Assembly: GCA_035578175.1 (NCBI GenBank)
Contig: JAQMRL010000007.1
Span: 51,055,227-51,119,226, forward strand
DNA length: 64,000 nt
Reading direction: 5' to 3'
From: Catonia carolina
Lineage: Eukaryota; Arthropoda; Insecta; Hemiptera; Achilidae
The position numbers and the translations under genes were made by a program. Positions within the stretch are counted from its first letter, which is position 1. Each line of letters starts with the position of its first letter. Below the pieces are notes generated by a model. That model was given only the letters and a program-made list of their open reading frames with translations, was not told the origin of the DNA and ran no database searches. Shown here piece after piece: positions 44,043 to 56,160 of this stretch.

Positions 44043-45017
44043 AAAAATCTGGTATGAAACACTCACACAACTTTCTCTTGCCAAAGCAAATAATTAACAA
44101 TAAATCTAACATTAGTAATAAAACATTAGAAATAAACAACAACTAACCTCAAAAAAATAACTTTATTTTAATCATGAGTGAAACACGCAAAATGAAAATC
44201 AACCTCAGTTTGGCTTAAAAATACGGGAAATCACTCTTTCACGCTAAATTACGCTCTGTAGAGAAAAATGATCTAAATAAAAGTTGTACATCTTTTAATG
44301 TCCTATAAATTTGATTATATACACTTTTGTCGTAAAATGCATACTAAGGCCGAAATCTTAAAAAATCGATTTTTCACACGTTTTCGTGAGAAAAAAACAG
44401 AAAATTGCTAATTACCGCTAAATTTAAGCATTAAACAAGAAAATGTTTGAATTAAAAGTTGTAGGATTTTAAATTCTCTACATTTTTATTATATGAATTT
44501 TTGCGCTAAAATTCATATTAAAGCCGTAATCTTAAAAAACAAATTTTTTAATTGAAAACAGGCTCACCAAGAACTTCAGCAAACATGGCGCCTATCTTGT
44601 AGAGCATAAAAAATGTAGTAAACTAGGCGATTTTTAAAAAAGTCGTAAGAACAGTTTTTGAGAAAATCACAAAAAAGTGAAAAATTACATGAATAAACTA
44701 CTACTTCCGGTTGACCGATTTTGATGAAAATGTTCGTGTCCCATCCGGTAGTGGTATGTAACTTAAGTTTCAAGTATGAAGTTCGTACGATGTCCATTTT
44801 TGAGATATTCTGTTCGCACGCACACACACACACTCGCGCGCGCGCACACACACACACACAAAAACACACACACACACAGACCAATCGCTAAATAATGTTT
44901 TTTTGGGTTCAGGGGGTCTGAAAATGTGTAGATCCGGTGAAAACTAGATTTCGAAAAATCGACATGAAAACAATAGTTTCCTTCCTATATATTCATATAG
45001 GCAAGAGAAAGTAAAAA
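44043..45017 (-). mobile_element. rep-B, full-length copy nested in another rep-B
   Basis: Complete reverse copy from AAAAATCTGGTATGAAACAC to GGCAAGAGAAAGTAAAA, with a CA/CG tract at about 44817-44879. The host copy matches on both sides (TATAGAATAAAAAA before, TATAGTAATATAGGCGG after) with no duplication except A residues, which gives a clean view of the integration site. Confidence 0.85.
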
Positions 45018-45070
45018 TATAGTAATATAGGCGGTTTTAAACAAAATCGTAGGAACCGTTTTTGAGAAAC
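45018..45070 (-). mobile_element. Outer rep-B copy, part 3
   Basis: AGGCGGTTTTAAACAAAATC and GGAACCGTTTTTGAGAAA continue the outer copy for ~50 bp, then similarity is lost at a TTGGGTGTTTCACATTAGAT stretch that itself resembles a right terminus. Confidence 0.65.
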
Positions 45071-46429
45071 TTGGGTGTTTCACATTAGATTTTTTATTAT
45101 CTTCCTTAAGAAATAAAATTTTTCAATGTTTTCTGAGCAATAACTTTTAATGTAAATGGAAATTATAATCCAAATTTTAAAGTTGTAGGCCTTACGGTTT
45201 AAGATATTTCCTGATGGGTGTGTAAGTTAGTGAGTAGATATTGACTTTCATATAAATTTTTTACGGATAAAGGATTGAATCAAGTTTTGAAAATGATAAA
45301 CTGAAGGAGATATAATTAATTGTTTTACATGACTGGTGGGAAAGGTTTTTGTAAACAGACTAAAGAAGCTAGTATAAAGACATGAAAAATGGGTTAAAGT
45401 CAACGGGGATTACGTGGGAATAATACATATATGTAGGTTTTATCGGAATAAAATACAGATTTTTATGTCCCTGACTTCATATTTTATTTCCAAATGTATA
45501 TTACCTACTTTAAAAAATATGAATGCCCTAATAAAATTCGTTATTCCTGTATAAGTGAATGATTTCCATGGAAAAATTAAAGGCGGTATCTATTTTCCCA
45601 AATTTAATACAAAACAATAAACTTCAGTCACGTAAAATAGTATAATACTATATAGGCCTACGACAAATTTTAAAATGTTGAGTAGGTAATGCGTATATTA
45701 TTTCACTGCACAGAATCCAGATAGAAAACTGACCAGGTCTTGAAGTGGTAAAGAAGAACTGTGCAAAAATCTTAACCAGGATAGCCAAACAATATACCTA
45801 CTAAAACTAATTGACACATAAAATTCCAAATTTATAATAAATAAATTTATTATTATTATGATAATTTTGTCATGAAGATTGGGTGAACTCCATGATTTGA
45901 AATTTTAATAAATATTTTGTTTTGTTTTCAGTCTAATTTTATTTTGCGGTAATTTGTTGGAAGAATGTGATCTTAATGTCGTAATTCAGGTAGGTAATGT
46001 TAATAAATTAGCTTAATTATTATTTTAATTATTGTGGGATTGAAGGTTGCATTATACTCGCTCTTGAGTTTTATTGATTTTTCATCTAAAGAAACTGTAG
46101 ATCTACCTTTTTTAAAAAATATAATTTCAAATTTTGAAAATTTAAAATAAAGAATTTAAAGTAGATTAATATACTCTTACATGTAATTTGTATTAAATAA
46201 AACTAGTAATTTTAAGCAACATCTTTTTGAAATTTTGAAACGAAAATTAAAGGTATAAAAAAACTTTTTTTTTTTTGTGTAAAGTTGTTCTTTCTAACAA
46301 ACCACCATAATTGATAAAGATTTGATGATTTATTTTCGATTACAAAGTTAATATAAATCGTAGTCGTAAAAGTTAAAATTCAATTGTATCGGCTATTACA
46401 AGTTCACATTACTGATTACTGATTACAAG
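45071..46429. other. No gene seen
   Basis: Long AT-rich stretch without recognisable element, frame or tandem repeat. Its first bases contain GTGTTTCACATTAGATTTTT, possibly a leftover rep-B right end. Confidence 0.45.
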
Positions 46430-46560
46430 GGTTTCAATGAAGAAGAAAATCACAACACCTGATGGATGGATGAATGGAGAATATAACTACAGTAAAAGAA
46501 TTCTGAAATGTGGGGGCAGAAAAAAGAGCTTCCAGAAGTGTCTATAGTTGTATAATGTGG
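46430..46560 (+). pseudogene. LINE 3' fragment
   Basis: GGTTTCAATGAAGAAG onward parallels the last ~45 codons of the 16.8 kb LINE (compare ...EEQKQNTGW...RMWAAKRA with EEENHNT and MWGQKK here). Heavily decayed. Confidence 0.45.
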
Positions 46561-46919
46561 ACTAAAATAGCTCTAAACAAGCGCAAGAATAATTTTAAAA
46601 CTAATTTTTGTTGAGGAAGCAATAAAACGTGAAAATCAGTTGAATTTAAAAGTTTTCATTCACAATTATTTCCTTACAAAGGTACAGATAAAGGACGTAC
46701 ATTTTCTTTTTTAATTTAAAAATTAGGGAATGATAGGCAGGCGAAAAACAAAACAATTAAGGATATTTGTCTATATTTACATGAACTGTTCTAACGGAAA
46801 AAATTGAAAAAGTTGATAGCTTCAAGTGACTCGGGGAGACAATACAACCGAAGACCAGCGAAAAGGAAGCGAAAACAACAGACGAGGAAAGATGGCCATT
46901 GCACTCCGAGGAACATATT

Positions 46920-47055
46920 AGGTATTATTATTCATACAAAACAATACTATTCAAAATAATATTACTAATAGCTTAACGCCTATTAGAACATTTATATACA
47001 TCAATCTAATTTTGTATTTAACTATGTTCTAGAAGGATTACACTTACATGAGTAG
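46920..47055. repeat. Short AT-rich insertion (repeat F, copy 1)
   Basis: ATTACTAATAGCTTAACGCC and TTTTGTATTTAACTATGTTC recur at about 49678-49762. Unclassified; it interrupts the LINE remnant. Confidence 0.5.
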
Positions 47056-47455
47056 AAAGCACTTTTAAGACAAGCCAAGATTAGGCATCATAATACTGTA
47101 ATAAAACCTGTATATCTGTACACGAGAGAGTGCCTTAGAATGACCAGGAACGCTGGTCTTAGAGAAGCAGATAAATTGAGAGAAAGATCCTCCGCAAGAT
47201 AATGGGTCCGAGATAGTAGACGGACAATATAGGTTAGGAGGACGAGAAGAACTGTGCAAGGAAAATGAACGATTATTGGAAACGATTAGCAAAAGAAGAC
47301 TAAAATTTACGGACACCTGTAATAGAATAGATGACAAGCGTTTGTTAAAACTAATTTTAACTTGACACTAAACACTAAACCTAAGGTGTCAGATAAATGG
47401 TTTAAAGAAGTCAGAAAGAATATTGAAAAATCCGGAATAAACAGAGGAAACTTAA

Positions 47456-47756
47456 GGGGAGACAGTACTTTGTATCCCGCTAATGTTAAATTTGCTATTT
47501 TTAGATACATTTTTTATAGGATTGGTAAAAGATAGGGAAAATTAACTTTACACACCATAGGTGTAAAGTTTCTTCTCGAGCTACTGATATTTTTTCAATT
47601 TAATCTTTGAACCATACCATTTTTTACTTTCTCTTGCCTATATGAATATATAGGAAGGAAAGTATTGTTTTCATGTCGATTTTTCGAAATCGAGTTTTCA
47701 CCGGATCTATACGTTTTCAGACCCCCTGAACCCAAAAAACATGTTTTTAGCGATTG

Positions 47757-47819
<63 letters not shown>

Positions 47820-49167
47820 TGTGTGTGAACAGAATATCTCAAGAACGGAACATCGTACGAACTTGAAACTTAAAACTTAAGTTACATACCACTACCGGAC
47901 GCGACACGAACATTTTCATCAAAATCGGTCAACCGGAAGTAGTAGTTTATTCGTATAATTTTTCAGTTTTTTGCGATTTTCTCAAAAACTGGTCCTACGA
48001 TTTTTTTTAAAATCGCCTATTTTACTCAATTTTTTATTCTCTACAAGATAGGGTAGGCGCCATGTTTGCTGAAATTCTCGGTGAGGCTGTTTTCACGTAA
48101 AAACGTTGTTTTTTTAAGATTACGGCTTTAATATAAATTTTAGCGCAAAAACTTATATAATAAAAGTTGTAGAGAATTTAAAAACCTACAACTTCTGTTT
48201 CAAACATTTTTTTGTATAATGCTTAGTTTAGCGGTAATTTGCGATTTTCTGTTTTTTTTCTCACGAAAACGTGAGAAAAATCGATTTTTTTAACATTTCG
48301 GTCTTAGTATGCATTTTACGACAAAAGTGTATATAATTTAATTTATAGAAAATTAAAAGATCTACAACTTTTGTTTAGAGCATTTTTCTCTACAGAGCCT
48401 AGTTTAGCGTGAAAGCGTGATTTTCCGTATTTTTAAGCCAAACTGAGTTCGATTGTCATTTTGCGTCATTCACTCATGATTAAAATAAGGTTATGTTTTT
48501 GAGGTTAGTTTTTGTTTATTTCTAATAATTTATTAATAATGTTAGGTTTATTATTAATTATTTGCATTGGCAAGAGAAAGTTGTGTGAGTGTTTCACACC
48601 AGATTTTTTAAAAATATTACGAATAACATAACATTTTTACAAATTGTTTTCTACATTTTTTGCGTATTACTAATTTTTGTAGCATCTGAAGAAGTCATAC
48701 AAATGTCGGTATATGTGGATATACAAGATAATTAACTGGTAAAAATTTCAGCCAGGTAGGTTTATTGGTTTCTGAGAAAAATGTACCTAGTGTTAAAAAT
48801 CTAAATTTACGGGAAAACGCAAGAAACAATAAGGCACAAATCAAAAACAAAATGTACACAAACAAGTAAATTTCCCATCAACTGTTGTTCAGAAAGTTGA
48901 ACCAACAGCTGAGAATACAAAAAACAGTGATGGAGATATTTTAAAAACTAAAATTCTCTGCACTAAAACGAGCAGTATAAAATTGTGAAAAATATTTGTT
49001 CTTGGTAACATGACAATTTTTCTGTGTGAACTTGATAAAAACTTAATTTTTTCATAAAAAAAATTATTTTTTTGACGTAATTTAATTTTTTTCTGGTAGA
49101 TCTTTATTGAAAAACATAAATAACCAAAAATCGAAATTTTGAGTTAAAACCATCGTGCTATTTCCCC
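47456..49167 (+). mobile_element. TTAA-A element, copy 3, interrupted by rep-B
   Basis: Flanked by TTAA (47452-47455 and 49168-49171), begins GGGGAGACAGTACTTTGTAT and ends TGCTATTTCCCC. Removal of one TTAA and the element restores LINE order as in the paralogue near 18490, which confirms the ends. The rep-B at 47621-48609 splits it; the TTAA-A part alone is about 725 bp. Confidence 0.85.
47621..48609 (+). mobile_element. rep-B, full-length copy inside TTAA-A
   Basis: Complete copy with a nearly pure (TG)n tract at 47759-47828. It is inserted in a run of T in TTAA-A (compare 11955-11980). About 4 extra T residues are the only change besides the element, consistent with integration between Ts. 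Confidence 0.9.
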
Positions 49168-49330
49168 TTAAAAACCGAACCAAATTCGGACAACTGATTA
49201 CGGACTTTAAGGGCTTCAATGAAGAGCAAAAACTGAACACCAGGTGGTCAGAAGAAAGAAGAAAAGCCTACAGTGAACGAATGGTGAGAATTTGGGCTGC
49301 AAAAAGACCTTTAGGAAACGTCTAAAGTGA

Positions 49331-49935
49331 TTTAGTGAGTCACGTGATTTAACATAGGCCATATACGAGGAAAATATGTTCTGTATAATTTTAATGTTAA
49401 AGTTATTCCTAAAGTTCCGCTTTATCCCCGAAATACTCTTGTCGATTTCCATTTGAATAAGTTCTTTAAAATCTAAGTGGATGACAATGGATTAAACGTA
49501 CGTACCTAAATCGAAATGAAGTTACGAAGGTAATAAGATAATGAGAAGAACACTGTGAACAATTCTGTACTACTTAAATTTTCAACCGCTAGATAGCGAT
49601 TGCTTACATAAAGCAACAGTATCACAGAGTTATTTTGTGGACTCATTGTGATTACAAATGTGTATTACCACCCTATTCAATTTAATATTACTAATAGCTT
49701 AACGCCTGTTAGAACATTTACATCTATATAATTTTGTATTTAACTATTTTTAGAAGGATTATTAACATTTTTGTAGATAAATAAATAATTTTAGTTCTAA
49801 AATTAATAAAATATTTAATAGGGTGTTCTACGGCTAAGTGCAAGTACTTCGGGAGCTTGTGTACATTCGAAAATAAACAAAAAAGTTCAATTAATCATAA
49901 TTGTGAAAATAATAAAACAAACACTTTATTTCTAT
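49331..49935. other. No gene seen; repeat F copy 2
   Basis: Contains ATTACTAATAGCTTAACGCC (about 49685-49704) and the following block shared with 46950-47040. The rest is unassigned AT-rich sequence. Confidence 0.4.
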
Positions 49936-50493
49936 ATTTTCTTTCTATTATACCCTATATAAATATAGGGTTCTGCCCATAACAGGCAGGTGGATGTCAA
50001 ATTATTTACACTCAATTTGTTCATTGTAGGGCTAAAATAAATAGTTCTGTTTCTTATCGCATGGTCAGCCAATTAAATGACTGAATCATTTAAGAATAGA
50101 AGAGGAAGAGGTGTATAAGACACTAATCAGAGTTATCTCCTCTGAAAGTAATGAATTTCATTATACAGCCAGACCCTGTGGTGAAAAAAGTGAAGGTGTC
50201 ATTTGCAGAGTGGAAAATATGTGCTTTTCAGAGGGCCCGGCATGCTGATAAGCACACTTTTCCACTCAGTGAGGAAGGCAATGGTAAACCACCTCACTCC
50301 TCGTTTTACTTAGTAAAACCTCTACAGGTTCAAACCAGCCTTTCGGCTGATGACCTAAACAACAAATATAGAGTAAAGGAAGGAAAATGTTGCTTTAATG
50401 TCAATTTTTTGAAATCAAGTTTTCATCAGAAATATACGTTTTCAAGCCCCGTGAACCCAAAAACAACATGTTTTTAGCGATTGGTGGGTGTGT

Positions 50494-50525
<32 letters not shown>

Positions 50526-50570
50526 GAATATAATATCAAGAACGGAATATCGTACAAAGTTTCTTTAGTT
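49936..50570 (+). mobile_element. rep-B left-end fragment, split by SINE-C
   Basis: ATTTTCTTTCTATTATACCC and TATAAATATAG (49936-49968) and GGAAGGAAAATGTTGC onward (50376-50570) are the two sides of a rep-B left terminus, separated by SINE-C copy 5. The fragment ends after the TG tract at about 50487-50530. Confidence 0.65.
49969..50363 (+). mobile_element. SINE-C copy 5
   Basis: 395-bp copy flanked by an 8-bp duplication AAATATAG (49961-49968 and 50364-50371). Starts GGTTCTGCCCATAACAGGCA and ends CTGATGACCTAAACAAC. Confidence 0.8.
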
Positions 50571-51056
50571 AGGCTATATTACACGCTACAAAAACATACG
50601 GTCAAATAAATCAAACAAATACATATTATCAATAAATACGTAATAATAAAAAACTGATAACAAATTTTTTAGCGGCAACAATAATCAGCGTCAAATTCAA
50701 AGATAAAGATGTGCTGTTTCCACGCATACCGATGATTTCCAACGATCTGCCTTTCAATTTCAAGCGGGTGCAGTTCCCTTTGCGTCTTGCCTTCGCAATC
50801 ACCAAGGCATAAGGGCAATAGTTGAAAAATGCTAGTTTGAATTTGCAAAATTTAGATTTTTCACACGGTCAATTGTATGTAACATGCTCCCGAGCTAGCA
50901 CACCGAAAAATATGTACATTTATACACCAAATAAAAAAACCAAAAACATTGTTTTTCCCTAGAATTAAGACAAAATAAATTCATTTCATTTCATATTTTC
51001 CATTAAAAATATCTGTTCTTTCTTGGGCGTAGCAACGCACGCCGGGTACTGTTAGT
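50571..51056 (-). repeat. Unclassified repeat fragment
   Basis: On the minus strand the segment starts at about 51056 with ACTAACAGTACCCGGCGTGC, a head similar in layout to repeat E, and contains a GC-richer protein-like block (CTTATGCCTTGGTGATTGCG to about 50690). No frame stays open. The type is unknown. Confidence 0.35.
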
Positions 51057-51438
51057 TTAGATTATAATACAAGACACCATGACATTAAACATGCAATTAA
51101 TAAAATATTAAATAAACTATAATCTAAAAGTATAATAAATCTAATTCGCTAAATAATATAACATAATTTTAAGCCCTAGCCTAGTTTTAAGTCTCTATTG
51201 TACTGTCTATTCAATAAAAGATAGAACTCCTACCTTAGGACATGGCTATTTAGTCAATAGTTGGGTAGGTCAATTTCCTCCACCTCGTACTCCATGAATT
51301 GCTGTAAATGTATTATGACAATATCTGAAGGAAAGTCTGGAAATCTTCCAGAGTTCTCGAGAAGGACCGAGATTTAAAAGGTGTTAATGTAAATAATAAT
51401 AGTTAGTAGTAAATAATAGGGTTTCTAAGAAATAGAAA
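51057..51438. other. No gene seen
   Basis: Unassigned AT-rich sequence. Confidence 0.4.
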
Positions 51439-51440
51439 TA

Positions 51441-52396
51441 CGAGGTGTGGCTATTAAATAACGAGACTGACATTGTAAAAAAAATTTATTTTAATTTTAT
51501 ACATAATCACTTATTGTCAGCTTCAATATACACTCCTTCCAATATACAATCTATCCTTACAACGCTCCATGCGAATTTTTTATTGTCAGAAACAGTGCTG
51601 GAAGTCATCTTTTGTCAGCTCCTTTAGGACACGTGCCGCTCAAAAATGTTTGAAATGAAGCTCGCAAAAATGTTTGTACTGACACTGTAGCCTACACGAT
51701 TGAAAATGGACCAAATTTTTTGGAAACGGTAATATTATGTGATGAAACGTGGTTTTTTACTTATGATTCGGAAACGAAGCGCCAATCCATGCACTGGAAG
51801 AGCCGAACTTCACCGAGAGCCAGAAAAGCTCGAATGAGCAAATCAAAATTTAAAGCAATGATGATTTTTTTTTTTGATATCCATGGGATTGTGTACCTTC
51901 ACTGGGTTTTGAAAGGCCAAACAATTAATCAATGTTACTACCGTGAGGTACTTTCTAAACTACGTCAAAGAGTAAGGAAAAAACGCCCCGAAATGTGGAA
52001 GGACAAATCATGGGTTCTCCACCAAGACAATGCGACAGCTCATTCCGCGTTATCTGTTAAGAGGTTCCTAGCCAAGTACAGCATCTCAGTGTTAGAACAT
52101 CCACCTTATTCACCGGATCTGGCACCATGTGACTTCTACCTGTTCCCTAAGGTGAAATCTGCTTTAAAAGGAACAAGATTTGAGTCTGAGGAAGCTATAA
52201 AAGAGATAGCGGCACGTGTCCTGAAGGAGCAGACAGAAGATGACTTCCAGCACTGTTTCCAACAATGGAAAATTCGCATGGAGCGTTGTAGGGGTAGAGA
52301 AGGAGTGTATATTGAAGGTGACAATAAGTGATTATGTATAAAATTAAAATTAAATTTTTTACTACGTTAGTCTCGTTATATAATAGCCACACCTCG
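51441..52396 (+). mobile_element. Rearranged mariner element (copy 2)
   Basis: The 956-bp element lies between TA (51439-51440 and 52397-52398), with terminal CGAGGTGTGGCTATTAAATA and its near-exact inverse at the right. Positions 51441-51640 are an imperfect inverted copy of 52208-52396, so the element has ~190-200-bp arms derived from its own transposase 3' end. The same junction (near ACGTGCCGCTCAAAAATG) occurs in the element at 32281-33243, which argues that this form spread as a family. Confidence 0.85.
51690..52331 (+). pseudogene. Mariner transposase catalytic domain, open frame
   Basis: The frame runs from about TIENGPNFLE (ATG-like start not evident; the track start is TTG at 51720) through VILCDETWFFTYDSET (first Asp), WVLHQDNATAHSALS (second Asp) and YSPDLAPCDFYLFPK (third Asp) to EGVYIEGDNK and a stop at 52329-52331. 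The D,D34D triad is intact over ~210 residues, but the N-terminal helix-turn-helix domains needed to bind the ends are missing because the upstream half was replaced by the inverted arm. It could make a stand-alone catalytic domain at most. Confidence 0.75.
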
Positions 52397-52518
52397 TATA
52401 ACGCACAAATGGTTATGTATAGGATAGGTCAACCGATGTTTGTACAGCTACCTAAAGGAGTCGGGTAACTAATTAGATTTGACTCTTTTTGTAACCATTC
52501 TATTCAATTATAATGAGT

Positions 52519-52983
52519 TGTTACGTTTTGTAAAAACTTGTATTTTTATTATTATATCAAAAATCTCTGTCCTCGTGACTTCCATAGCGTCATCTATATA
52601 AGGAACACGCCGTTTTGAAGTATAAGTCAGTCATTGATCTGCCATCGACGAGTTTATATCTATCAGTGAGTAAGTGAGTTATATTGTGAATGAGTACGCA
52701 TGCGAAGAGATCCAGCGAATATTGTTGACGCGTAAAATCGTTGTTAACTTTGTAAGTAGGATTTAGTTTATTTATTGTTGTCAATTTATTGTAATTAGTT
52801 TGTTATTTATTGTAAGTAATTTAATTGTAGTAATATTGCATTCATTCGTAGTTTTAAGAAACATAATTAGTCTAATTGTAATTTATCGTGCTTAATAAAT
52901 ATTTGGTTGTGATTTTAAACGATAGTGTGTTAATTATTCAATTTACACAGATCCCGAAACGGACCTAAAACATAAGTGTCACA
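52519..52983 (+). repeat. Putative solo LTR (copy 2)
   Basis: Starts TGTTACGTTTTG and ends ATAAGTGTCACA, with TATATAAGGAACACG at about 52595 and AATAAATATTTGG about 90 bp before the end. Its terminal part matches 36235-36319. No flanking duplication was seen. Confidence 0.5.
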
Positions 52984-52992
52984 GTATTTATA

Positions 52993-53371
52993 TTGTTGTT
53001 GTTGTTTAGGTCACCACCGTAAGGCTGGTTTGAACCTTTAGAGGCTTTACTAAGTAAAACCAGGAGAAGAGTGGTTTACAATTGCCTTCCTCGCTGAGTG
53101 AAAAAGTATGCTTATCAGCATGCCAAGCCCTCTTCAAAGCTTCTACTTTCCACCCTGCAAATGACACCTTCACTTCATTTACCACAGGGTCTGGCTGTAA
53201 TATAATGAATTGCATCACTTTGTGTCTTTTACACCTCTTCTGTTCTTAAATACTTCAGCTATTTGATTGGCTGACCATATGATAAGAAACAGAACTATTT
53301 TTTTTTTACCCTGGAACTAGCGGATCGAGTGCAAATAATTTTACCATTCCACCTGCCTGTTATGGGCAAAA
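52993..53371 (-). mobile_element. SINE-C copy 6
   Basis: Reverse copy beginning TTGTTGTTGTTTAGGTCAC, through TGCTTATCAGCATGCC, to CCACCTGCCTGTTATGGGCA. It starts 10 bp after the putative solo LTR. Confidence 0.75.
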
Positions 53372-53754
53372 AATGTAGTTATAGCTTTTGGAAAGAATGT
53401 GTACTTATATATACGCTACATATACTGTAAAAAAAGGAAAAGTTTGAATAATAAGGAAAAATGGGAAGTTTTATTATTATTTTATTACTGTAATCTTATA
53501 AACTAAAAAAGCATAAATACGTTAACTGACCCAATATTCAATTTGTGTGCAGCATTTCTATTTTATTACGCGTCAGCCGGTAAGTGATTATGACGGTCTC
53601 TGGGACTCGCAAGGGTCAAGTTTTTGTAATTATTTAGAAGAAAAACTGTACCGACAGACTGAACAGTGAGTAGGACCTAATATAATATTCTCCAACAGAA
53701 ACCCGCAATAAGGTATACACGTAAGGGCGCCTCTCAAAAGGTGTGATTCTCTTG
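53372..53754. other. No gene seen
   Basis: Unassigned sequence with no recognised repeat or frame. Confidence 0.4.
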
Positions 53755-54050
53755 CATTACAACGCTGCCTCCACACTGCTCTGAAAACGGGAGAAACGCT
53801 CGAGAAATTGGGTTGGAAGGTAGCCATATCCCAGCCCAGACCTCACCCCATTCATTTTCCTTTTTCCGATTTCCATTTGTTTGAACTGCTTAAAGACGTT
53901 CTTTGCGGCCAGAAGTTTGACGACAACGAAGCGGAGAAAAATGCAGCACAAGAATGGTTCAAACAGCAAGGTAAAGATTTCTACGCTGCGGGAATCAGAA
54001 ATCTCACAGAACGGTGAGATAAGTGTCTAAAAGCTGAAAAGTACTGCAAA
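53755..54050 (+). pseudogene. Mariner transposase C-terminal fragment
   Basis: The + frame reads KTGETLEKLGWKV, then FSDFHLFELLKDVLCGQKFDDNEA and GKDFYAAGIRNLTER, the C-terminal third of a mariner transposase. The third-Asp motif, normally DLAPSDFHLF, is altered to HFPFSDFHLF. A TGA replaces Trp after NLTER. No inverted ends were found, so it is a truncated copy of a third mariner lineage. Confidence 0.7.
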
Positions 54051-54906
54051 TTTCATTGTCATTGGATCATCAATAATTTTTTCTATTTATCAATTTATCT
54101 CGTTAATTATTTAACGTCCCTCGTACTACGGAACTATAATAACTTTTTCTGAACTTCTTAAAGTAAATTTTTTAACAATAATTAATCGACATGGAATATT
54201 AGTTTAAGTACACATAACTTTACTATAGATCAGCAGTCCGTATAAGTTTTCTAAGAAAGTAGAAGTGTTTAATATTTCTTTAACATTAATCTAACCAGCG
54301 GATGGTAATTAAGTTATCTCAGTTCACACCATAATTGGTTTGTGAGAGTTCAATTAAGCCTACCACATCCAAGGCTGAGGCATCTGTCCGTATTGAACCA
54401 CACGAAATATTGAAGTTTCTATTAATAGAACTGTGCAGATGACTATTAATTATTAAGGCTGTGGAACCGTACTTTTTTCTCGTTCATATCTAACCTAAAT
54501 TTTAATTAGTGCTACAGTTAACTAATGCAGTTACATACTAATAAACATAAATAGTACAGTAATTAAATTAATTCTATCTCAATGCGCCGGAGTGACCCAT
54601 GATTCTCGTTTTAGCAGTTCCACGAAGACTGACTAATCTGTCAAAACGTATGAACAAATATCTTCGCGAAAAGTTTACTTAAATTTTCTTCTTTCTCTAA
54701 AAGTATGTATTACTTGCGTTTGCCTAATTCGGGCATTACCCGACGGGTATTTTAATTAATTTAGCTAAGAAATGAAACTTTGTTTCAGGGACGGCGCGAA
54801 TCGAAATACCAACTCTGCGAGCTGAGTATTTTATTTTACTAACTTCGCAAATGGACTTTTTACATCTTTTCAAGACTTGATTTGTAAAACAGAATTCACA
54901 CATCTT

Positions 54907-54947
<41 letters not shown>

Positions 54948-55128
54948 CACACACGCATTCACGCAAGCACCCACGCACGAATGAACGGATACAGACATCG
55001 TTCATGCGGCCGTACGTTTTTTAAGACTACATAACATTTGTTTTATACTTTGTTTTCTTATTATATTTTGTATTTTTAATATTAGGCCAATTATTAATTT
55101 TCTGCGTTGACAATACGTGTCTCAAAAC
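54051..55128. other. No gene seen; (CA)n tract
   Basis: Unassigned sequence; an (AC)n run at about 54909-54943. The minus frame over it (54736-55005) is a microsatellite artefact. Confidence 0.4.
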
Positions 55129-55750
55129 AAAAATCTGGTGTCAAACACTCACACGACTTTCTCTCGCTAATGCAAATAATGAATAACATAACGTAATTTT
55201 AATCATGAGTAGATGACGCTAAATGAAAATCAACCTCTCACGGACTTGATTTTGATGAGCAGAATATAGAAAATCATTAATCGCTAAATCGCTAAATTAA
55301 TGTCGGTAGAAATAAATGCTGGAATTGAAGTTGTATGTGTTTTAATGTTTTATAACTTGTTATTGGACATACGAATTTTTCCTAAAATGCAAATTAAGGC
55401 CGCATTCTTAAATAAATTCACTTTTTTACGAGAGAACTGCCCCTCCCACGAATTTCAGCAGACCTGCTGTTTACCTCATATTGTGTAACATAAAAAAATG
55501 TAGTAGCTAAATAAGGCGATTTTAAATTAAAATGGTCGGAGCCATTTTTGAGTAAATCGCAAAAAGTGAAAAATCGCGAGAAAAAACTATTACTTCGGTT
55601 GACCGATTCAGTTAGAAAAATTACCTGCCGGGTTCCGTAATGGTACCTATCTTAAATTCAAAGTTTCAACTTCGTATACGATTTTCTGTTATAGTTCACT
55701 AACACACACACACAGACCAACCACTAAAAACGTATTTTTCATGGGTACAC
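55129..55750 (-). mobile_element. rep-B copy (left end lost)
   Basis: Right end AAAATCTGGTGTCAAACAC, diverged body, short CA tract at about 55701, and CCACTAAAAACGTATTTTTC, after which the left terminus is missing. Confidence 0.75.
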
Positions 55751-56160
55751 GGGACCCTTGCTCCTACGCGAGCAAGTTGCCATGACAACCGATAGTCAGC
55801 GGTAAATATGTACGCCTAGTTCTCCCCACCCGTCCCCAAATAGTGAAGAGCTCGCGGCAGGTAGACCAGCCGACTGCACCTGCACGTTCTATGTAGACTT
55901 ACATGTACGTTAGTTGTTTTGTATGTGTAGGCCTATATATGTAATTTACGTTATTTTACTCTCTTGAGTTTTGCGGATACTTATTAATATATACCCTACT
56001 AGTTTTTCTCGGTTTTTGCAACTCTTCACCTATTTTTGAAGACACGAGCCGCCACTGCACATCAGTCTCTTTAAGTTTGGCCTATTTAAAATCTTTATTG
56101 AATCTAAATTTAACATTTTTTATGTGATTTTTTTTACAATTTAAATTTAATAATTTTTTT
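55751..56160. other. No gene seen; GC-richer at left
   Basis: About 55745-55920 is GC-richer than average and unassigned; the rest is AT-rich. Confidence 0.35.

Larger units (their letters stand above)
46797..49330 (+). pseudogene. LINE remnant split by two insertions
   Basis: Three pieces align in order with 17960-18642: 46797-46919, 47056-47451 and 49168-49330, the last ending RPLGNV-stop at about 49322. The first gap holds a short AT-rich repeat (46920-47055), the second the TTAA-A element with its own rep-B insertion. No intact frame remains. Confidence 0.7.

Noticed and set aside
53757..53969. 70-codon minus strand frame
   Set aside because: Antisense to the mariner C-terminal fragment on the + strand.
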